A DNA stretch of 64,000 nt from Sphingobium indicum B90A (GCF_000264945.2 NZ_CP013070.1:1240001-1304000), one strand, 5' to 3'; shown: positions 29,701 to 38,893, numbered from the stretch's first letter. A program made the numbers and translations. Notes: generated by a model not told the origin, from the letters alone.

Positions 29701-32700
29701 CCGCCTTGGGCAGCATCCCCGGCGCATCTTCGCCGAGGGCTTCCCTGATCCATGTGGAATCGAGCGGAGTTTCGCGCGCCTGGCGCAAAGCACGGAATTC
29801 GGGGCGGGCATCGATCTGGGCGGAGACGTCAGCCTCGACCGCTGCCCGGCGGTCATTATATTCCTTCGTAACCCGGCGCTTCACCGCGTTCATGACCTTG
29901 GCGAGCAAGGCATCATGCGCCTCGCCGCGCGCCGCTTCGGTCGATGCCTGATAGGCCGCGAATTCCTCGTCCGTCATCGTCGCGGGCTGCTCGGTGAAGA
30001 GCGCCTCGATATTTTGGATCTGACGGGCCTGCTCGATTTCCTCGTCGGTGGCGATCAGCCGGTCCATGACGCTCCGGATCTCCGGCGTGATCGGCGCCTT
30101 CAGCCGGTCGGTGGCGCGATAGATGGCGACCAGCCAAGCCTTGAACTGCTCGAAGGCGCGGCGCAGCAGCGGGGTAGGGGCCTTCCCCTCCATCAGGTAG
30201 CGCTCGACGCCGCGCGCCCAGAGTTCATGGGCATCAGTCGGGATCGTGCCGTCGGCTAGGGGATGGCCGTTCGCGGCGAACCAATCCTGCACCTGCTGCC
30301 AGTCGGCCTTCAATTGGTCAGACGCGCCTTCCTCCATCGCATCGGCGCGCAGCTGCTCAAGCCACAGATGCCCGGTTTCATGCAGAAAGGTCGACTGATC
30401 GCGGGACTGGAAAAGCTCGATGATGCTGGGGCCGGTGCCGAAACCAGCAGAGGGGAAGACGATGCGGCCGCGCGGGCCGTCATTATAGGCCTGATCGAAA
30501 GCCTGCCCCTCGCTTTCCTGTTGATAGGCGGCGATCGCGTCCTTGATCTCCTTGCGGCTGGCAGTGTCGGGATCGATGCCCCGGTTTTCCAGCATCCCGC
30601 GCAGTTCCTGCGCCGCATCGCGCAGCGTCTTTTCCTTCGCGGTCAGGAATCGATCGCGGCCGGACACGCCTTCCGAAATGGCGTCGAGCAGGTCATTCGC
30701 GGTCGGACGATCCTGCCCGAACTCCGGGAAATAGCCGGCTTCCCAGGCACGCTGCGCCCAGGCATCGGCACCATATTCATTCTGGCCGAGACCGCCTTCA
30801 TCGATCAGCTCGCCCTGATCCTTCACCAGCTTGCGCTTGCCGGGCTTGCCGCGATGCCACTGGTCGGCACCCATGGCGCGCAGGTCGCCCCCGGTGTCGA
30901 CGATGCCGCCACCCTTGGAGATGAAATCCATCAGCGATGGCCCGGCGGCCGTCTTCGCATCCTTCCCGCCCTTCATGGTCTCGATCAGGATGTCTGTCGA
31001 ATCGGCGGCCTGGATCTGGGCGAGGGCAGGGGGCAGGATCTGGCGGACTTCCACCGGATCGAACTCCTGTCCCGTCAATTCCCGGCCCATGCGCGCCGCC
31101 CGCGTTGTCTCGCGCTGGGCGAGCAGTTCCGCCTGCTGCATGGCCGTGGCCGGGGTGAACCCGGCGTTCATCAGCTTGTCGGCGATGGACTGTTGCAGCC
31201 TCTGACGCGGTTCCTGCGCGGCGCGTTCCGCCTCGCGCTCCTGTGCCGCCTGCTCCGACAGTTGATCCATGACGTCGGCCATGGAATCCTCAAAGGTCTG
31301 CGCCTCGTTCACCGACATGCCGCCGGGCGACAGTCGCATGTCATTCTTCAGCGCTCCCCATGCAGGGGTCGCGGCCAGTTTCGTTACCTCGCCGATCGGC
31401 AGGACAAGATCGCCGCCGGTGGCATAGGCCTCGTCCACCGCATCGCGGAAACTATCGAACTCGCCCGAATAGCCGTCGGACTGCTCATAGGCGCGGAGCG
31501 CGTTGGACGAGATGAAGACGCGGTCATTGCCGGTATCGTCGCCCAGCTGCTGGACGAGGTCGGACACAGCGTCAGGCGAACGGCCCGTCGTCTTGGCCTT
31601 GCCAGTGGCTTCCGCGACCTGATCGAGGAACGCGCCGTGAGCGCGGGCACGGGCCGCCTCCTGCCTCTTTTCCAGCATATTGGCTGCAATGCGCGTTGTG
31701 CGCTCTGCCGCCGTGGAAACGCCTACGGTCGCGCCGACGCCGCCCACGGTCTGGACCACCGTTTCGAGCGCCGCCATTGGCTGTTCAAATGCAAAGTCTT
31801 TGAACGGCTTGTCGGGATTTATGGTCGCCCACTCATTGAAATTTTGCAGTAGCGTCGCCGCGACTTCCCGAGGTGCCTCAGATGCGATTTGACGCATGAA
31901 GGTTTTGACCAGCGGCGTCTTTGCCGCAAGGTCTCCGATCAGCTTCGAAACCGGGATCTTCTCTGTCGCTAATTCAACCGCGCCCTGTGCGGTGCCGTAA
32001 ATTGCGGACCGACCGGGCGACAGCCCCGTGTCGCGAGCCTTGACATACTCGCCACCTGCCACGTTCGAACCCATGAACGACGCGCCGGCGGTTGGGCCTG
32101 CGACCATGCCGATGCCGACGCCGACAAGTGATGTCGGAACGCTTTCAAGGCCCGCTCCAAGATTGCGCGCCACCCAGTTCTCGATGTTGGGACGGGCTGC
32201 ATCCGCGCTTTTCGCATCCTGCCTTGCCCACCCGAGGCTGATATCGGCAATCATGCGGGGTAGCGTTTTAATGCCAGCGCGGCGCTCAGCCTCCGACGAA
32301 GGTGATAGCGAGTCGAGGTTTTCCGCTAGGCCGCCGATGAAGCCATAGGTTCTACCAACGAGATTGTAACCAGCGGCCTGCGCGATTCCTCCAACATTTC
32401 GCAGCCCATAGAAGGCTTTGCCGAACAGGCCGAGATTGTCGTAATCGTCCGCTGCAATGGTGGCATTGCCGGGCTTGGCCGACCAGCGCCCGATTGCCGG
32501 ATATTGCTGCATGATCGCCTTGGCGCGGGAGGCGCGGGCTTCCGCCTCGAAGGCCGGGAGGTTGCTCGCTACAGCGGAGGGTGGCAGGCCGCGCGCTTCC
32601 GCGATCGGACGCACGCGTGCCGCCTCGTCGGGCTTGGCGACCTTGATTCGATAGGCCAGTTCGTCGTCGCGCTGCGCCTGCAATTCCGCTTCGAACGGAT

Positions 32701-32773
32701 CACCGTTCGATGGCGCCGGCTGGGTCGAGCGGGCGCGCATGGCATCCAGATATTTGTAGGGATCGGTCGCCAT
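26711..32773 (-). CDS. Giant internal virion (DNA ejection) protein with zincin motif
   Basis: 2,020 residues, placed like T7 gp16 after gp14- and gp15-like genes. Near residues 798-802 is HETGH (context STFLHETGHLWLEQL), the HExxH signature of zinc metallopeptidases. The N-terminal part has Gly/Ala-rich, possibly membrane-active stretches (SLVGVGIGMVAGPTAGASF). Long Glu/Arg-rich helices fill the middle. The C-terminus has hydrophobic ARAFWLMVLPPVMSQIL. Related huge polyvalent proteins occur in BPP-1-like phages. It is presumably ejected with the DNA; peptidase activity is unproven. Confidence 0.8.
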   Translation of the reverse strand: MATDPYKYLDAMRARSTQPAPSNGDPFEAELQAQRDDELAYRIKVAKPDEAARVRPIAEARGLPPSAVASNLPAFEAEARASRAKAIMQQYPAIGRWSAKPGNATIAADDYDNLGLFGKAFYGLRNVGGIAQAAGYNLVGRTYGFIGGLAENLDSLSPSSEAERRAGIKTLPRMIADISLGWARQDAKSADAARPNIENWVARNLGAGLESVPTSLVGVGIGMVAGPTAGASFMGSNVAGGEYVKARDTGLSPGRSAIYGTAQGAVELATEKIPVSKLIGDLAAKTPLVKTFMRQIASEAPREVAATLLQNFNEWATINPDKPFKDFAFEQPMAALETVVQTVGGVGATVGVSTAAERTTRIAANMLEKRQEAARARAHGAFLDQVAEATGKAKTTGRSPDAVSDLVQQLGDDTGNDRVFISSNALRAYEQSDGYSGEFDSFRDAVDEAYATGGDLVLPIGEVTKLAATPAWGALKNDMRLSPGGMSVNEAQTFEDSMADVMDQLSEQAAQEREAERAAQEPRQRLQQSIADKLMNAGFTPATAMQQAELLAQRETTRAARMGRELTGQEFDPVEVRQILPPALAQIQAADSTDILIETMKGGKDAKTAAGPSLMDFISKGGGIVDTGGDLRAMGADQWHRGKPGKRKLVKDQGELIDEGGLGQNEYGADAWAQRAWEAGYFPEFGQDRPTANDLLDAISEGVSGRDRFLTAKEKTLRDAAQELRGMLENRGIDPDTASRKEIKDAIAAYQQESEGQAFDQAYNDGPRGRIVFPSAGFGTGPSIIELFQSRDQSTFLHETGHLWLEQLRADAMEEGASDQLKADWQQVQDWFAANGHPLADGTIPTDAHELWARGVERYLMEGKAPTPLLRRAFEQFKAWLVAIYRATDRLKAPITPEIRSVMDRLIATDEEIEQARQIQNIEALFTEQPATMTDEEFAAYQASTEAARGEAHDALLAKVMNAVKRRVTKEYNDRRAAVEADVSAQIDARPEFRALRQARETPLDSTWIREALGEDAPGMLPKAVPPIHKEGGVNPDEVAELSGFTSGDEMVRALMGVETARRQLREGGDKRSVRKALIDQEVDTRMMERYGDPFTDGSIEEEALAIIHNDQQGEVIAAEMRVLARSTGQRVTPYRIAKDWAARSVRSGKVADVASRSMIQRYQRAAAKAGKAAMDAVIAGDNAEAFRQKQAQMLNNALVSEAKRAADEVEAAVKRMDKVASRRTLETVDQDYLERAQGLLEQVDLKQRSQRFLDRQESFEAWAREQEEAGRDMIVPPSFSATLGTTNWSRLTVEQLLGLDAAVKQIMHLGRLKQKLLDAKEERDYEAVVGEALAAGDGMKRRPPSDLLEPDWKGRISANVAAFDAALLKMEQVFDWLDQGNSHGVFNRIVFAPISEAQDRENSMLADYYGRIKGAFDSVGKSQLRRWSQSFSSATLSNPETGNPLQMTRQGLIAIALNMGNAGNTQRLVDGYRWNEGAVRELLNRELAAEDWAFVQQVWDIVETLWPETAALERRVNGVEPDKVEAVPVVTPHGTLRGGYYPAIYDSARSQAAEYNEGRASEMFGMNYTRANTRASSTKDRANAVKRPILLQIGVINRHLGEVIHDITHREAIMQADKFLSDSRISKMVDETVGPEIRKQFRPWLKFIANQWGIEKAGNEGVGKFIGKARANTTIVGMGFRATTILTQIAGYSNSVEYVGAKWIGQALAQTTASPIDTFNFVMEKSGEVRNRMDTLDRDLSQVIKQMAGESRVGQSLTAAKRFAFHGIGYADRLVVIPTWIGAYNKALAEGAQDGEAVYAADKAVRLAQGAGSAKDLAAIQRGTGKWGEFLKLSTMFYSYMSAVYQRQRTLGRDLAASRSPRDLPNIMARAFWLMVLPPVMSQILSGNGPGEDDDWGVWTFKQMLFQMLGPLPVVRDLARPIWDAAAGNQGFDYQISPIQRAGQTLVEIAKDAHKIATGDETKRATRNLLEGAGYVTGLVPGQFAASAQFLVDVGEGEQAPETFTDWWEGITTGKVKED

Positions 32774-34797
32774 TACCAGAAACGCCCTTTGCCATTGCGG
32801 TAGGCGGTCGCGATCTCGTCGTCGGTCGGCGCCCGGCCATATTGATTCTGATAGCCGCGGCTGATCCGCTGCTTCACGTTTTCAGGCACGTCGTCCACAT
32901 CAAGCTCGAAGCGTGGCTTCGTGCGATCCTTTTTCCAGCTGACGCCGAGCGCCCACTTGTCGACTGTGAACGTCACGTCCCGCGTTGCCGATTGATACGC
33001 TTTATACAGCTCGTCGTCGGTCGGGTTACGCTTGCCGCCTGTGACCGCCTTGAGTTCCGTCTCCATGATCCGCTGAACGGCGACCCTCTTCTTTTTGGCG
33101 CTGTCGGTGCCACCCGTCAGGCCATCCTCGACGCCGAAGGTGGAGATGGTGGACGCGACCTTGCTGCGGATCGACTTGTCGGGATCGCCCTTGATGATCT
33201 TGGCCTGCTCGACCAGCAGCCCCTGCATTTCGGCGCGCGTGACCTGACCGGCATATTTGCCCAGCGGGGTCGCCGCGAATTTCTCCGGTTCCATGATGCG
33301 CAGCAGCTCCAGCGACGTCGCGGTGGCGCCGTTGGCAACGGCCTCGACCGGCTTGCTGTTGCTCTTGGCGACGCCGATATAGCTGCGCGCTGCGTCGGGA
33401 GACAGGGCATTGCGGATGCTGGCGGGCATCTGGGAAATGTCGGTGAACCCCGCGCCCTGTTTCAGTACCCACTCGGACGCGGCGCGATCGGCGGAATCCT
33501 CGTCCCGGCGCTTCAACTGCTCGTCGAAGGACACGCGATCCTTTGCCACTTCGAGAACGGCGTCGCGCTGCTCGGGCGTCCAGCCCTGTTTGTCCGCCGC
33601 CGCATAGATGCGCTGCGTCACGTCTTCGAGGTCCCAGCGTCGCGCCGCCGGGGCTTGTCCGCCGCCGCCATCACCCAGCACGATATGCCAGTGGTCGCCG
33701 GTCGCCCAGGCGCTGCGGCCAGCACCGACCTCGTTCTTCGCCTCGATGACGCGATAGCCTGCGTCCTCGACGCCCTTCACATATTGGTCGAAGGTCATGC
33801 CCGCGATCGGCGCGACATCGACGGCGGCATGGCTTTTCGTGTGCCACGAGCCGGGGTTGGCCTTCGAGAGCGGATGGTTGGCGTCGCGGAAGGTCGACGT
33901 GACATTCGCCTTCGGAAAAAGCTGCTTGATGATCGAACCGCCATCGGCGACCGGCGCACCTGCTTGCCCCTTGCCGGGTTCGCCGACCGGCGGCAGGGTC
34001 ATCAGCGCATTGACCTGACTCTCCGCCCAACGCTTCTGCAACGGCGCGGCCAGGGAGGCGATTGCAGATGTCCTGTCGCTCGCGGTCATCTCGTCCCCAT
34101 GGGCCTGCAAATAGGCATTGGCCATGTCGACGTCTTTGGCGGACATATAGCGGTTAAATACGGCACTATGCGCGCCTGATACGGCCTTGCGTTCTTCCGA
34201 TGCGATGATCTCGGGATCGCCCAGCCCTGCAAGCTCGGCATTGGTCCGGGCCTGCGTCCGCGCCTGGCTGATGAAATCGGAACGCTGCTGCGGATCATCG
34301 GCCGCCACCGCGCTCTCGATGAAGTTGCCCAGCTTCGCCGCGCCGGTCTCACGCTCATAGACCTTCGCCTGACCGATCGCGTGGGTGGCGACATCGTTAC
34401 CGGCTGCGGCGCGCAGGCGGCCAAGCTGGGGGGCAAGATAGCGTTTCGTCCTCTGGTCGGCCTGCGACAGAGCGCCATTAATCGCCTCGTCCAGCGACTT
34501 GTCGATTCCGGGACGAGCATCGAGGGCCAGCTTTCCCGCCTTCGTCTTATAGTCCGCGAGCGCACTGGATGCCGCAGTGCTGGCGGACAGATAGAGATTG
34601 TCGGCGTTGGTGCGCGCCAGTGTGTCCTCGACCTGATCCTGCACGACAGCGCGGTCGGCGAGCGCACCGCCAAGCTTTTCTAGCCCGCGCGCGATGCCGC
34701 CAGCCGCGCCGCCATTATTGTCCGCCACCTGGAAGCGAGCGCCTGTTGTGCGAACCGGACCAACGGTCGGACCGCCATATGTCTGAATGCGCGGCAT
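32773..34797 (-). CDS. Internal virion protein (gp15-like) with an M15-type peptidase domain
   Basis: 674 residues. The N-terminal half is helical and Ala-rich, as in ejection proteins. Around residues 280-370 a small domain carries SHAAVDVAP and GDHWHIVL, the H-x(3)-D and HxH zinc ligands of D-Ala-D-Ala carboxypeptidase-type (M15) peptidases. It may cut murein cross-links as the tail extends across the wall. It meets both neighbours by 1-nt overlaps (stop/start TGATG or TAATG types). Confidence 0.72.
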   Translation of the reverse strand: MPRIQTYGGPTVGPVRTTGARFQVADNNGGAAGGIARGLEKLGGALADRAVVQDQVEDTLARTNADNLYLSASTAASSALADYKTKAGKLALDARPGIDKSLDEAINGALSQADQRTKRYLAPQLGRLRAAAGNDVATHAIGQAKVYERETGAAKLGNFIESAVAADDPQQRSDFISQARTQARTNAELAGLGDPEIIASEERKAVSGAHSAVFNRYMSAKDVDMANAYLQAHGDEMTASDRTSAIASLAAPLQKRWAESQVNALMTLPPVGEPGKGQAGAPVADGGSIIKQLFPKANVTSTFRDANHPLSKANPGSWHTKSHAAVDVAPIAGMTFDQYVKGVEDAGYRVIEAKNEVGAGRSAWATGDHWHIVLGDGGGGQAPAARRWDLEDVTQRIYAAADKQGWTPEQRDAVLEVAKDRVSFDEQLKRRDEDSADRAASEWVLKQGAGFTDISQMPASIRNALSPDAARSYIGVAKSNSKPVEAVANGATATSLELLRIMEPEKFAATPLGKYAGQVTRAEMQGLLVEQAKIIKGDPDKSIRSKVASTISTFGVEDGLTGGTDSAKKKRVAVQRIMETELKAVTGGKRNPTDDELYKAYQSATRDVTFTVDKWALGVSWKKDRTKPRFELDVDDVPENVKQRISRGYQNQYGRAPTDDEIATAYRNGKGRFW

Positions 34798-35321
34798 CAG
34801 CCGAAGCCCTTCGCGCTCGAATTACCAAGCCTGCCTTGCATTTTTGCATATTGGGTCGCGCCACTGAGTGCGGTCGAACCCATGTTGAACGCGCCGCTGA
34901 TCAGGGCGCCCGTTGCCGCTTGTCGTGACGCCGCCGCCTTGGATCGGTAATTCGCGCCCTCGATGTCATAGGTACGAATATTTTCCGCGCCCTGCCGATA
35001 GATGCGGCCAGCATCCTCTCGGGCCATCATGTCGGTATCGGCCGTCAGATCGGCGGCATTGCCGAAATTCACGTCCAGCCCCGCCGCCGCCATCGCCGCC
35101 GCCTGCTCACCCTTCAGCTGCGAGACCTTGCGGTAATGCTGAAGCGCGGCATCGCGGGTATTGTCGGCCTCCTGCCGAGCCGATTCCGCTGACAGCTTGG
35201 CGTTCTGGTCGGCAACCTTCGCCTCGTAACGACTGGCGGCATTCTGCTGGAGCGCGGTGTAACCGGCGCCGAGCGTAGAGACGGCGGTGCCGACGAGGAG
35301 CAGTGTGGTCGGCTCACACAT
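34797..35321 (-). CDS. Internal virion protein (T7 gp14-like)
   Basis: 174 residues starting MCEPTTLLLVGTAVSTLGAGYTAL, a hydrophobic N-terminus as in gp14 family proteins. A long Ala/Gln/Glu/Asp-rich helix follows. Place between the acetyltransferase-like gp13 and gp15-like genes matches podoviral order. It probably forms part of the ejected channel. Confidence 0.78.
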   Translation of the reverse strand: MCEPTTLLLVGTAVSTLGAGYTALQQNAASRYEAKVADQNAKLSAESARQEADNTRDAALQHYRKVSQLKGEQAAAMAAAGLDVNFGNAADLTADTDMMAREDAGRIYRQGAENIRTYDIEGANYRSKAAASRQAATGALISGAFNMGSTALSGATQYAKMQGRLGNSSAKGFG

Positions 35322-35775
35322 CGCGGATCATCCAGAAATGACGGAAGGGAACGCCGTTCACCATTTGCTCCTCTGGCTCGACGGTGAAGCCCCACGCTTC
35401 CAACAGCCTGATCGCCTTCCCGTTCGCGCTGGACACTAGGTTCCCGGCCCACCATCTTGAATCGACTGCCCGCCGGATCAGCCCCGGCCCCCATGCCAGA
35501 AGCAGCCGACCATGCCGGTAAACCTCATCGGTGCCCAGAAACCAGACCGTCTTGCGCCGATCCAGCGCGGACACAGTAACAGCCCCGAACATCGCTTCAG
35601 GCCTGCCATCGACCAGGGCGGTCCAGCATCGATCGGAGAGAAGGAAGCCGTTGCGCAGCGCCTGCTTCGGACTGTGGCCCATGGCCTCGCACTCGATCCT
35701 GTCGATGTTCCGCAGCCGGGTCGCGACGGGGCCGATGTGGGTAGCGCGGGCGGTTACGACTTCGACCCTACCCAT
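35314..35775 (-). CDS. Acetyltransferase-like internal protein (T7 gp13-like)
   Basis: 153 residues with a GNAT-like pattern: TALVDGRPEAMFGAVTVSAL, VWFLGTDEV and SANGKAIRLLEAWGFTVEPEE, the last matching the acceptor-site end of GNAT folds. In T7-like phages this protein (gp13) helps assemble the internal core; enzyme activity is not established. Confidence 0.78.
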   Translation of the reverse strand: MGRVEVVTARATHIGPVATRLRNIDRIECEAMGHSPKQALRNGFLLSDRCWTALVDGRPEAMFGAVTVSALDRRKTVWFLGTDEVYRHGRLLLAWGPGLIRRAVDSRWWAGNLVSSANGKAIRLLEAWGFTVEPEEQMVNGVPFRHFWMIRDV

Positions 35776-37594
35776 TTACGATGGGATCGAGATAGACGCC
35801 GAGCAGGGTCAGGGGCAGCGGGTCAGTCTGCTTCACATAGACGGATGCCTGCCCGCTTACGACATTAGGCGAGTCCATCAGATATTTGCCGTTCTTGAGG
35901 GTGTCGACCGTGCCCCATGGCTCATCGCCGCGCGTTTTCAGTTCGAACAGCTGGGTGGGGACGTCGCCATTCTCCTTTCCGGCGCCCGCCAGCACGTTCC
36001 GGCTGTCCTTGAGATGCAGGACCAGCTCGCCGGGCTGCTGCTTCCGCGCCGCGTTGGAGCCGCCGCCGCCATTGAACATGACTGGCATGGTCTGAATATC
36101 GACGTCGAACGGGATGCCGAAGGTCGCCTTGCGCGCCGATCCGGCCGATGGCGGCAGTGTAATGGCCCCGTTCGTGACGGTTAGCCCTTTGACGACGAAG
36201 CCGTCGACCAGCCCCCAGACCTCGCGTCCCTCCAGATGCCAGAGATTGCGAAAGGTCGATTGCGGCTGATCGAACGAGTAGGAGACGGCGCAATCCAGAT
36301 AGCAGCAGTCCTCGACCGACTCCCAGCGGGTGGACGCCATGCGCTCGATGAAGGTGCGCTCGCCACCCGGCAGGCTCCGGCGTACGGTCAGGTAAACGCG
36401 GTCCTCGCCGTTCTCCGGGACGGAGCAGCAGGACAGGACGAAGCCATCGGTCTCGCAAAGCGTCCAGCCCCAGACCTGCTGGGCCTGCTCCCATGTGAAG
36501 GCCAGCAGTTTGCCGTCGGACCGCACCGCCCAGATGATGGAGCGCGGTTCCTGCGCATAGCACCATGAAACGATGCTCATTCCCTCGAAGAAGTGCGGCG
36601 AGAAGATCGAGACGTCGTCGGAGGTCAGGCCGTCGATCTCGAATTTATAGTTGATCGAGCGGACACTGGAACCGACCGAGGGCGTATAGAAAACGACGTT
36701 ATCGACGACGATAGGGGAGAGGCGGGACGATCCGCGCCCGATCTGGCGCCGTGGTGTCGCCGGGGGCGCTGCCGTCAGATAGCCGCCATCCGATCCGCCA
36801 CTATCGATGCGGAACAGGTTTTCCGACGCCAGCGCCAGCAGGCTCGTCGTTGCGACCAGCTGATTGATCGCATTCACGCGCCCGGCATTGGCCGCGACAG
36901 CGATGCTGTCGTCCGCCCGGAGCGGTGTCGACTGGTCGAAATTCTCGAATTCCGCCGACCGGCTCCCCCAGATCGCATTCGGACTGTTGCGCGTCCGGCC
37001 GAGGAACAGGCGCTGCTCGAAAAAGGTGATGGTGGACGGGTAATTGCCGGTGGCATCGAAGGGGTTATAGGCCTCCGGTGGCGCCTGGCTCAGATCCGGC
37101 CCGATATTGTCGTCGGTAAAGCTCGTCGCCTCCGTCTTGCCGATATAGCCAAGGAACTGACTGTTATCTGCCTTATAGACGTTATAGCTCTCGGCCCCTG
37201 CAACTGCACTCCAGGTGATGACGTTGTAATTGCGCTTCAGATCCAGATCATTGACCGCTGTGACCGATGCATTGGCACGGCTTTCCAGCCCATCGGCATC
37301 GATCGCAGTGACCGTGTAATGGGCCGGGCGTGGATAATAGGCGTTGCCGTCATTCTCGGAATCGGTGTTGAGGACATGGGCAACCGCCGCCACTCCAGTC
37401 GGCGCGGTGATGGACGGGCCGAAGGTTACGTCGCCAACCGACCAGCTATCGTGCGCCGCGCGGGTAAGCTTCCCGACCGGATGATCGATGTGCGACAGGT
37501 ACATCGTGTCGGTTTGCTGCTCGGTATCAATTTCGGGCAGCTCGACACCATTATAGGGCGTGCCGAGACGGAAGACGCGGGAGACGCCCATCAA
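35768..37594 (-). CDS. Tail tube protein B-like (gp12-type), C-terminal part
   Basis: 608 residues, rich in beta structure. It starts FRLGTPYNGVELPEID, which in related phages follows directly on the N-terminal domain within one protein. A fibronectin-like insert (GVAAVAHVLNTDSENDG to SYNVYKADNSQ) occurs near residues 65-160, then TFFEQRLFLGRTRNSPNAIW and a nozzle-like C-terminal part. It overlaps the previous gene by 4 nt (ATGA). Together with it it should form the tail nozzle. Confidence 0.8.
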   Translation of the reverse strand: MMGVSRVFRLGTPYNGVELPEIDTEQQTDTMYLSHIDHPVGKLTRAAHDSWSVGDVTFGPSITAPTGVAAVAHVLNTDSENDGNAYYPRPAHYTVTAIDADGLESRANASVTAVNDLDLKRNYNVITWSAVAGAESYNVYKADNSQFLGYIGKTEATSFTDDNIGPDLSQAPPEAYNPFDATGNYPSTITFFEQRLFLGRTRNSPNAIWGSRSAEFENFDQSTPLRADDSIAVAANAGRVNAINQLVATTSLLALASENLFRIDSGGSDGGYLTAAPPATPRRQIGRGSSRLSPIVVDNVVFYTPSVGSSVRSINYKFEIDGLTSDDVSIFSPHFFEGMSIVSWCYAQEPRSIIWAVRSDGKLLAFTWEQAQQVWGWTLCETDGFVLSCCSVPENGEDRVYLTVRRSLPGGERTFIERMASTRWESVEDCCYLDCAVSYSFDQPQSTFRNLWHLEGREVWGLVDGFVVKGLTVTNGAITLPPSAGSARKATFGIPFDVDIQTMPVMFNGGGGSNAARKQQPGELVLHLKDSRNVLAGAGKENGDVPTQLFELKTRGDEPWGTVDTLKNGKYLMDSPNVVSGQASVYVKQTDPLPLTLLGVYLDPIVNG

Positions 37595-38211
37595 CTGCCC
37601 CCTCCGGTTGACGGCGAGGAAGGCGGGTTCACTGGATCGGGAATGACCGGGTCAGCCGGATCAGGAGCAGGCGCGGAAGTACGGACGATGCCACCACTGG
37701 CGCCAGAGAAGGCCGCCATTCCTGATGTGTCGACGTCGATGCGGAAATTGTTGGCATTGACCACGGCTACGATGGCAAAGAAGCGGTTGTTCAGTTGCTC
37801 GCCCAGCGCGCCAGCGATCCCGGAAAGAAAGACCCGGTTGCCGACCGAATAGCCGTGATAGGCCGCCGTGACCTGGGCTTGCGACTCATTGGTGATGGCG
37901 GTGATCTGCAATTCCTGGTTCAGGACCAGCCCGCCGGCAGCGGCGACACGCATATAGCCGTGCCCGAACTCCAGCGCATAGGCCTGCTCGATCGAGAACT
38001 GGAAGGGGATCAGGCGGGTCGGCTGGCTCGCGTCCAGCACTTCGGAGACCAGCCGCGTGCCTGGACGCTTCATCAGGCCGCCATATTTCAGGACGAAGAC
38101 GTTGCGGGCCTTGCGGAGCGCCGTTGAATAGGCGTCAACATCGAAGCGGCCATAGAGGTCCGGCCCGATCTCGCCCTTCGCGAAATTGGGCTGCGCAAGC
38201 CTATAGCCCAT
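37591..38211 (-). CDS. Tail tube protein B-like (gp12-type), N-terminal part with FCCH-like domain
   Basis: 206 residues. FAKGEIGPDLYGRFDVDAYS and MKRPGTRLVSEVLD are the typical N-terminus of short-tail nozzle proteins. Residues about 100-175 (AAYHGYSVGNRVFLSG, NNFRIDVDTSG) resemble the small FCCH fold seen in ubiquitin E1 and inserted in phage tail proteins. A Pro/Asp linker ending PPSSPSTGGGS precedes the stop. The next frame continues the domain order, so the nozzle is encoded in two pieces. Confidence 0.78.
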   Translation of the reverse strand: MGYRLAQPNFAKGEIGPDLYGRFDVDAYSTALRKARNVFVLKYGGLMKRPGTRLVSEVLDASQPTRLIPFQFSIEQAYALEFGHGYMRVAAAGGLVLNQELQITAITNESQAQVTAAYHGYSVGNRVFLSGIAGALGEQLNNRFFAIVAVVNANNFRIDVDTSGMAAFSGASGGIVRTSAPAPDPADPVIPDPVNPPSSPSTGGGS

Positions 38212-38851
38212 CGTTCATATATCCCATGCGGGCATATTCGACCGCGCTGACATAGTCGGTTTCGATGCGCGGCGAGCGGTTTTCGCTCTCAGCGACAGCT
38301 CGTTGTTTCACGACTTCGGCCTGCTTGATCAGGTCACTCTTCAATTCCCGACTCTTCTTGATCGGCATGGCAAGACGGGTCGCCAGCTCCAGCGCCGCAG
38401 CCCGCGCGGCAAAGCGATCAATGACAGCAGGATCGACGGAATTGACCTGATATTCTAGGATCGCGTCGACGAGGTTTGTATAGATCGAGCCGTTCGCGGT
38501 GATGAAAGGCAGCTTACCCAGCGCGTCCCAGGCAGGAAAGGGATAGGGCCCTACAACGGGAAGGCTGGTCACCTGCTCGGTCACAGTAGGCAGCACCCGC
38601 ACCGCCTCCGCCATGTCGGCGGGCTTACCGTACCGATAGAGCCATTCACCGGGGCGATCATTAACCTGTACGGCCAGGCTGACCCGGCGAAGCGCCCAAT
38701 CCCAATCGGTCCAGCTCAACACCTCCTCCAGCACGGAGGCATAATGCATCCGGCAATAGAAGGCGCTGGTCGACGCCTCTTCGATCGAGTTGATCGGGTC
38801 CGCCGCTATCTCGGACAGCGCCTCGTTGCAGATGCCAATTTGAGAAGCCAT
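38201..38851 (-). CDS. Tail tube protein A-like (gp11-type adaptor)
   Basis: 216 residues. IGICNEALSEIAADPINSI and a Trp-rich helix (VLSWTDWDWALRRVSLA) are typical of the head-tail adaptor family. It links portal and nozzle. The gene overlaps the nozzle start by 11 nt. A candidate late promoter ends 7 nt before its ATG. Confidence 0.82.
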   Translation of the reverse strand: MASQIGICNEALSEIAADPINSIEEASTSAFYCRMHYASVLEEVLSWTDWDWALRRVSLAVQVNDRPGEWLYRYGKPADMAEAVRVLPTVTEQVTSLPVVGPYPFPAWDALGKLPFITANGSIYTNLVDAILEYQVNSVDPAVIDRFAARAAALELATRLAMPIKKSRELKSDLIKQAEVVKQRAVAESENRSPRIETDYVSAVEYARMGYMNDGL

Positions 38852-38857
38852 GCCGCT

Positions 38858-38893
38858 TCTCTATGATGGCGGTCCTAGCGCTTGAATCGACGG
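38858..38893 (-). promoter_or_regulatory. Candidate late promoter (tail genes)
   Basis: Minus strand CCGTCGATTCAA (38893-38882), an 18-nt spacer, then TAGAGA (38863-38858), just before the adaptor ATG at 38851. It lies in the only real gap between the fibre-like gene and the tail genes. Confidence 0.45.
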
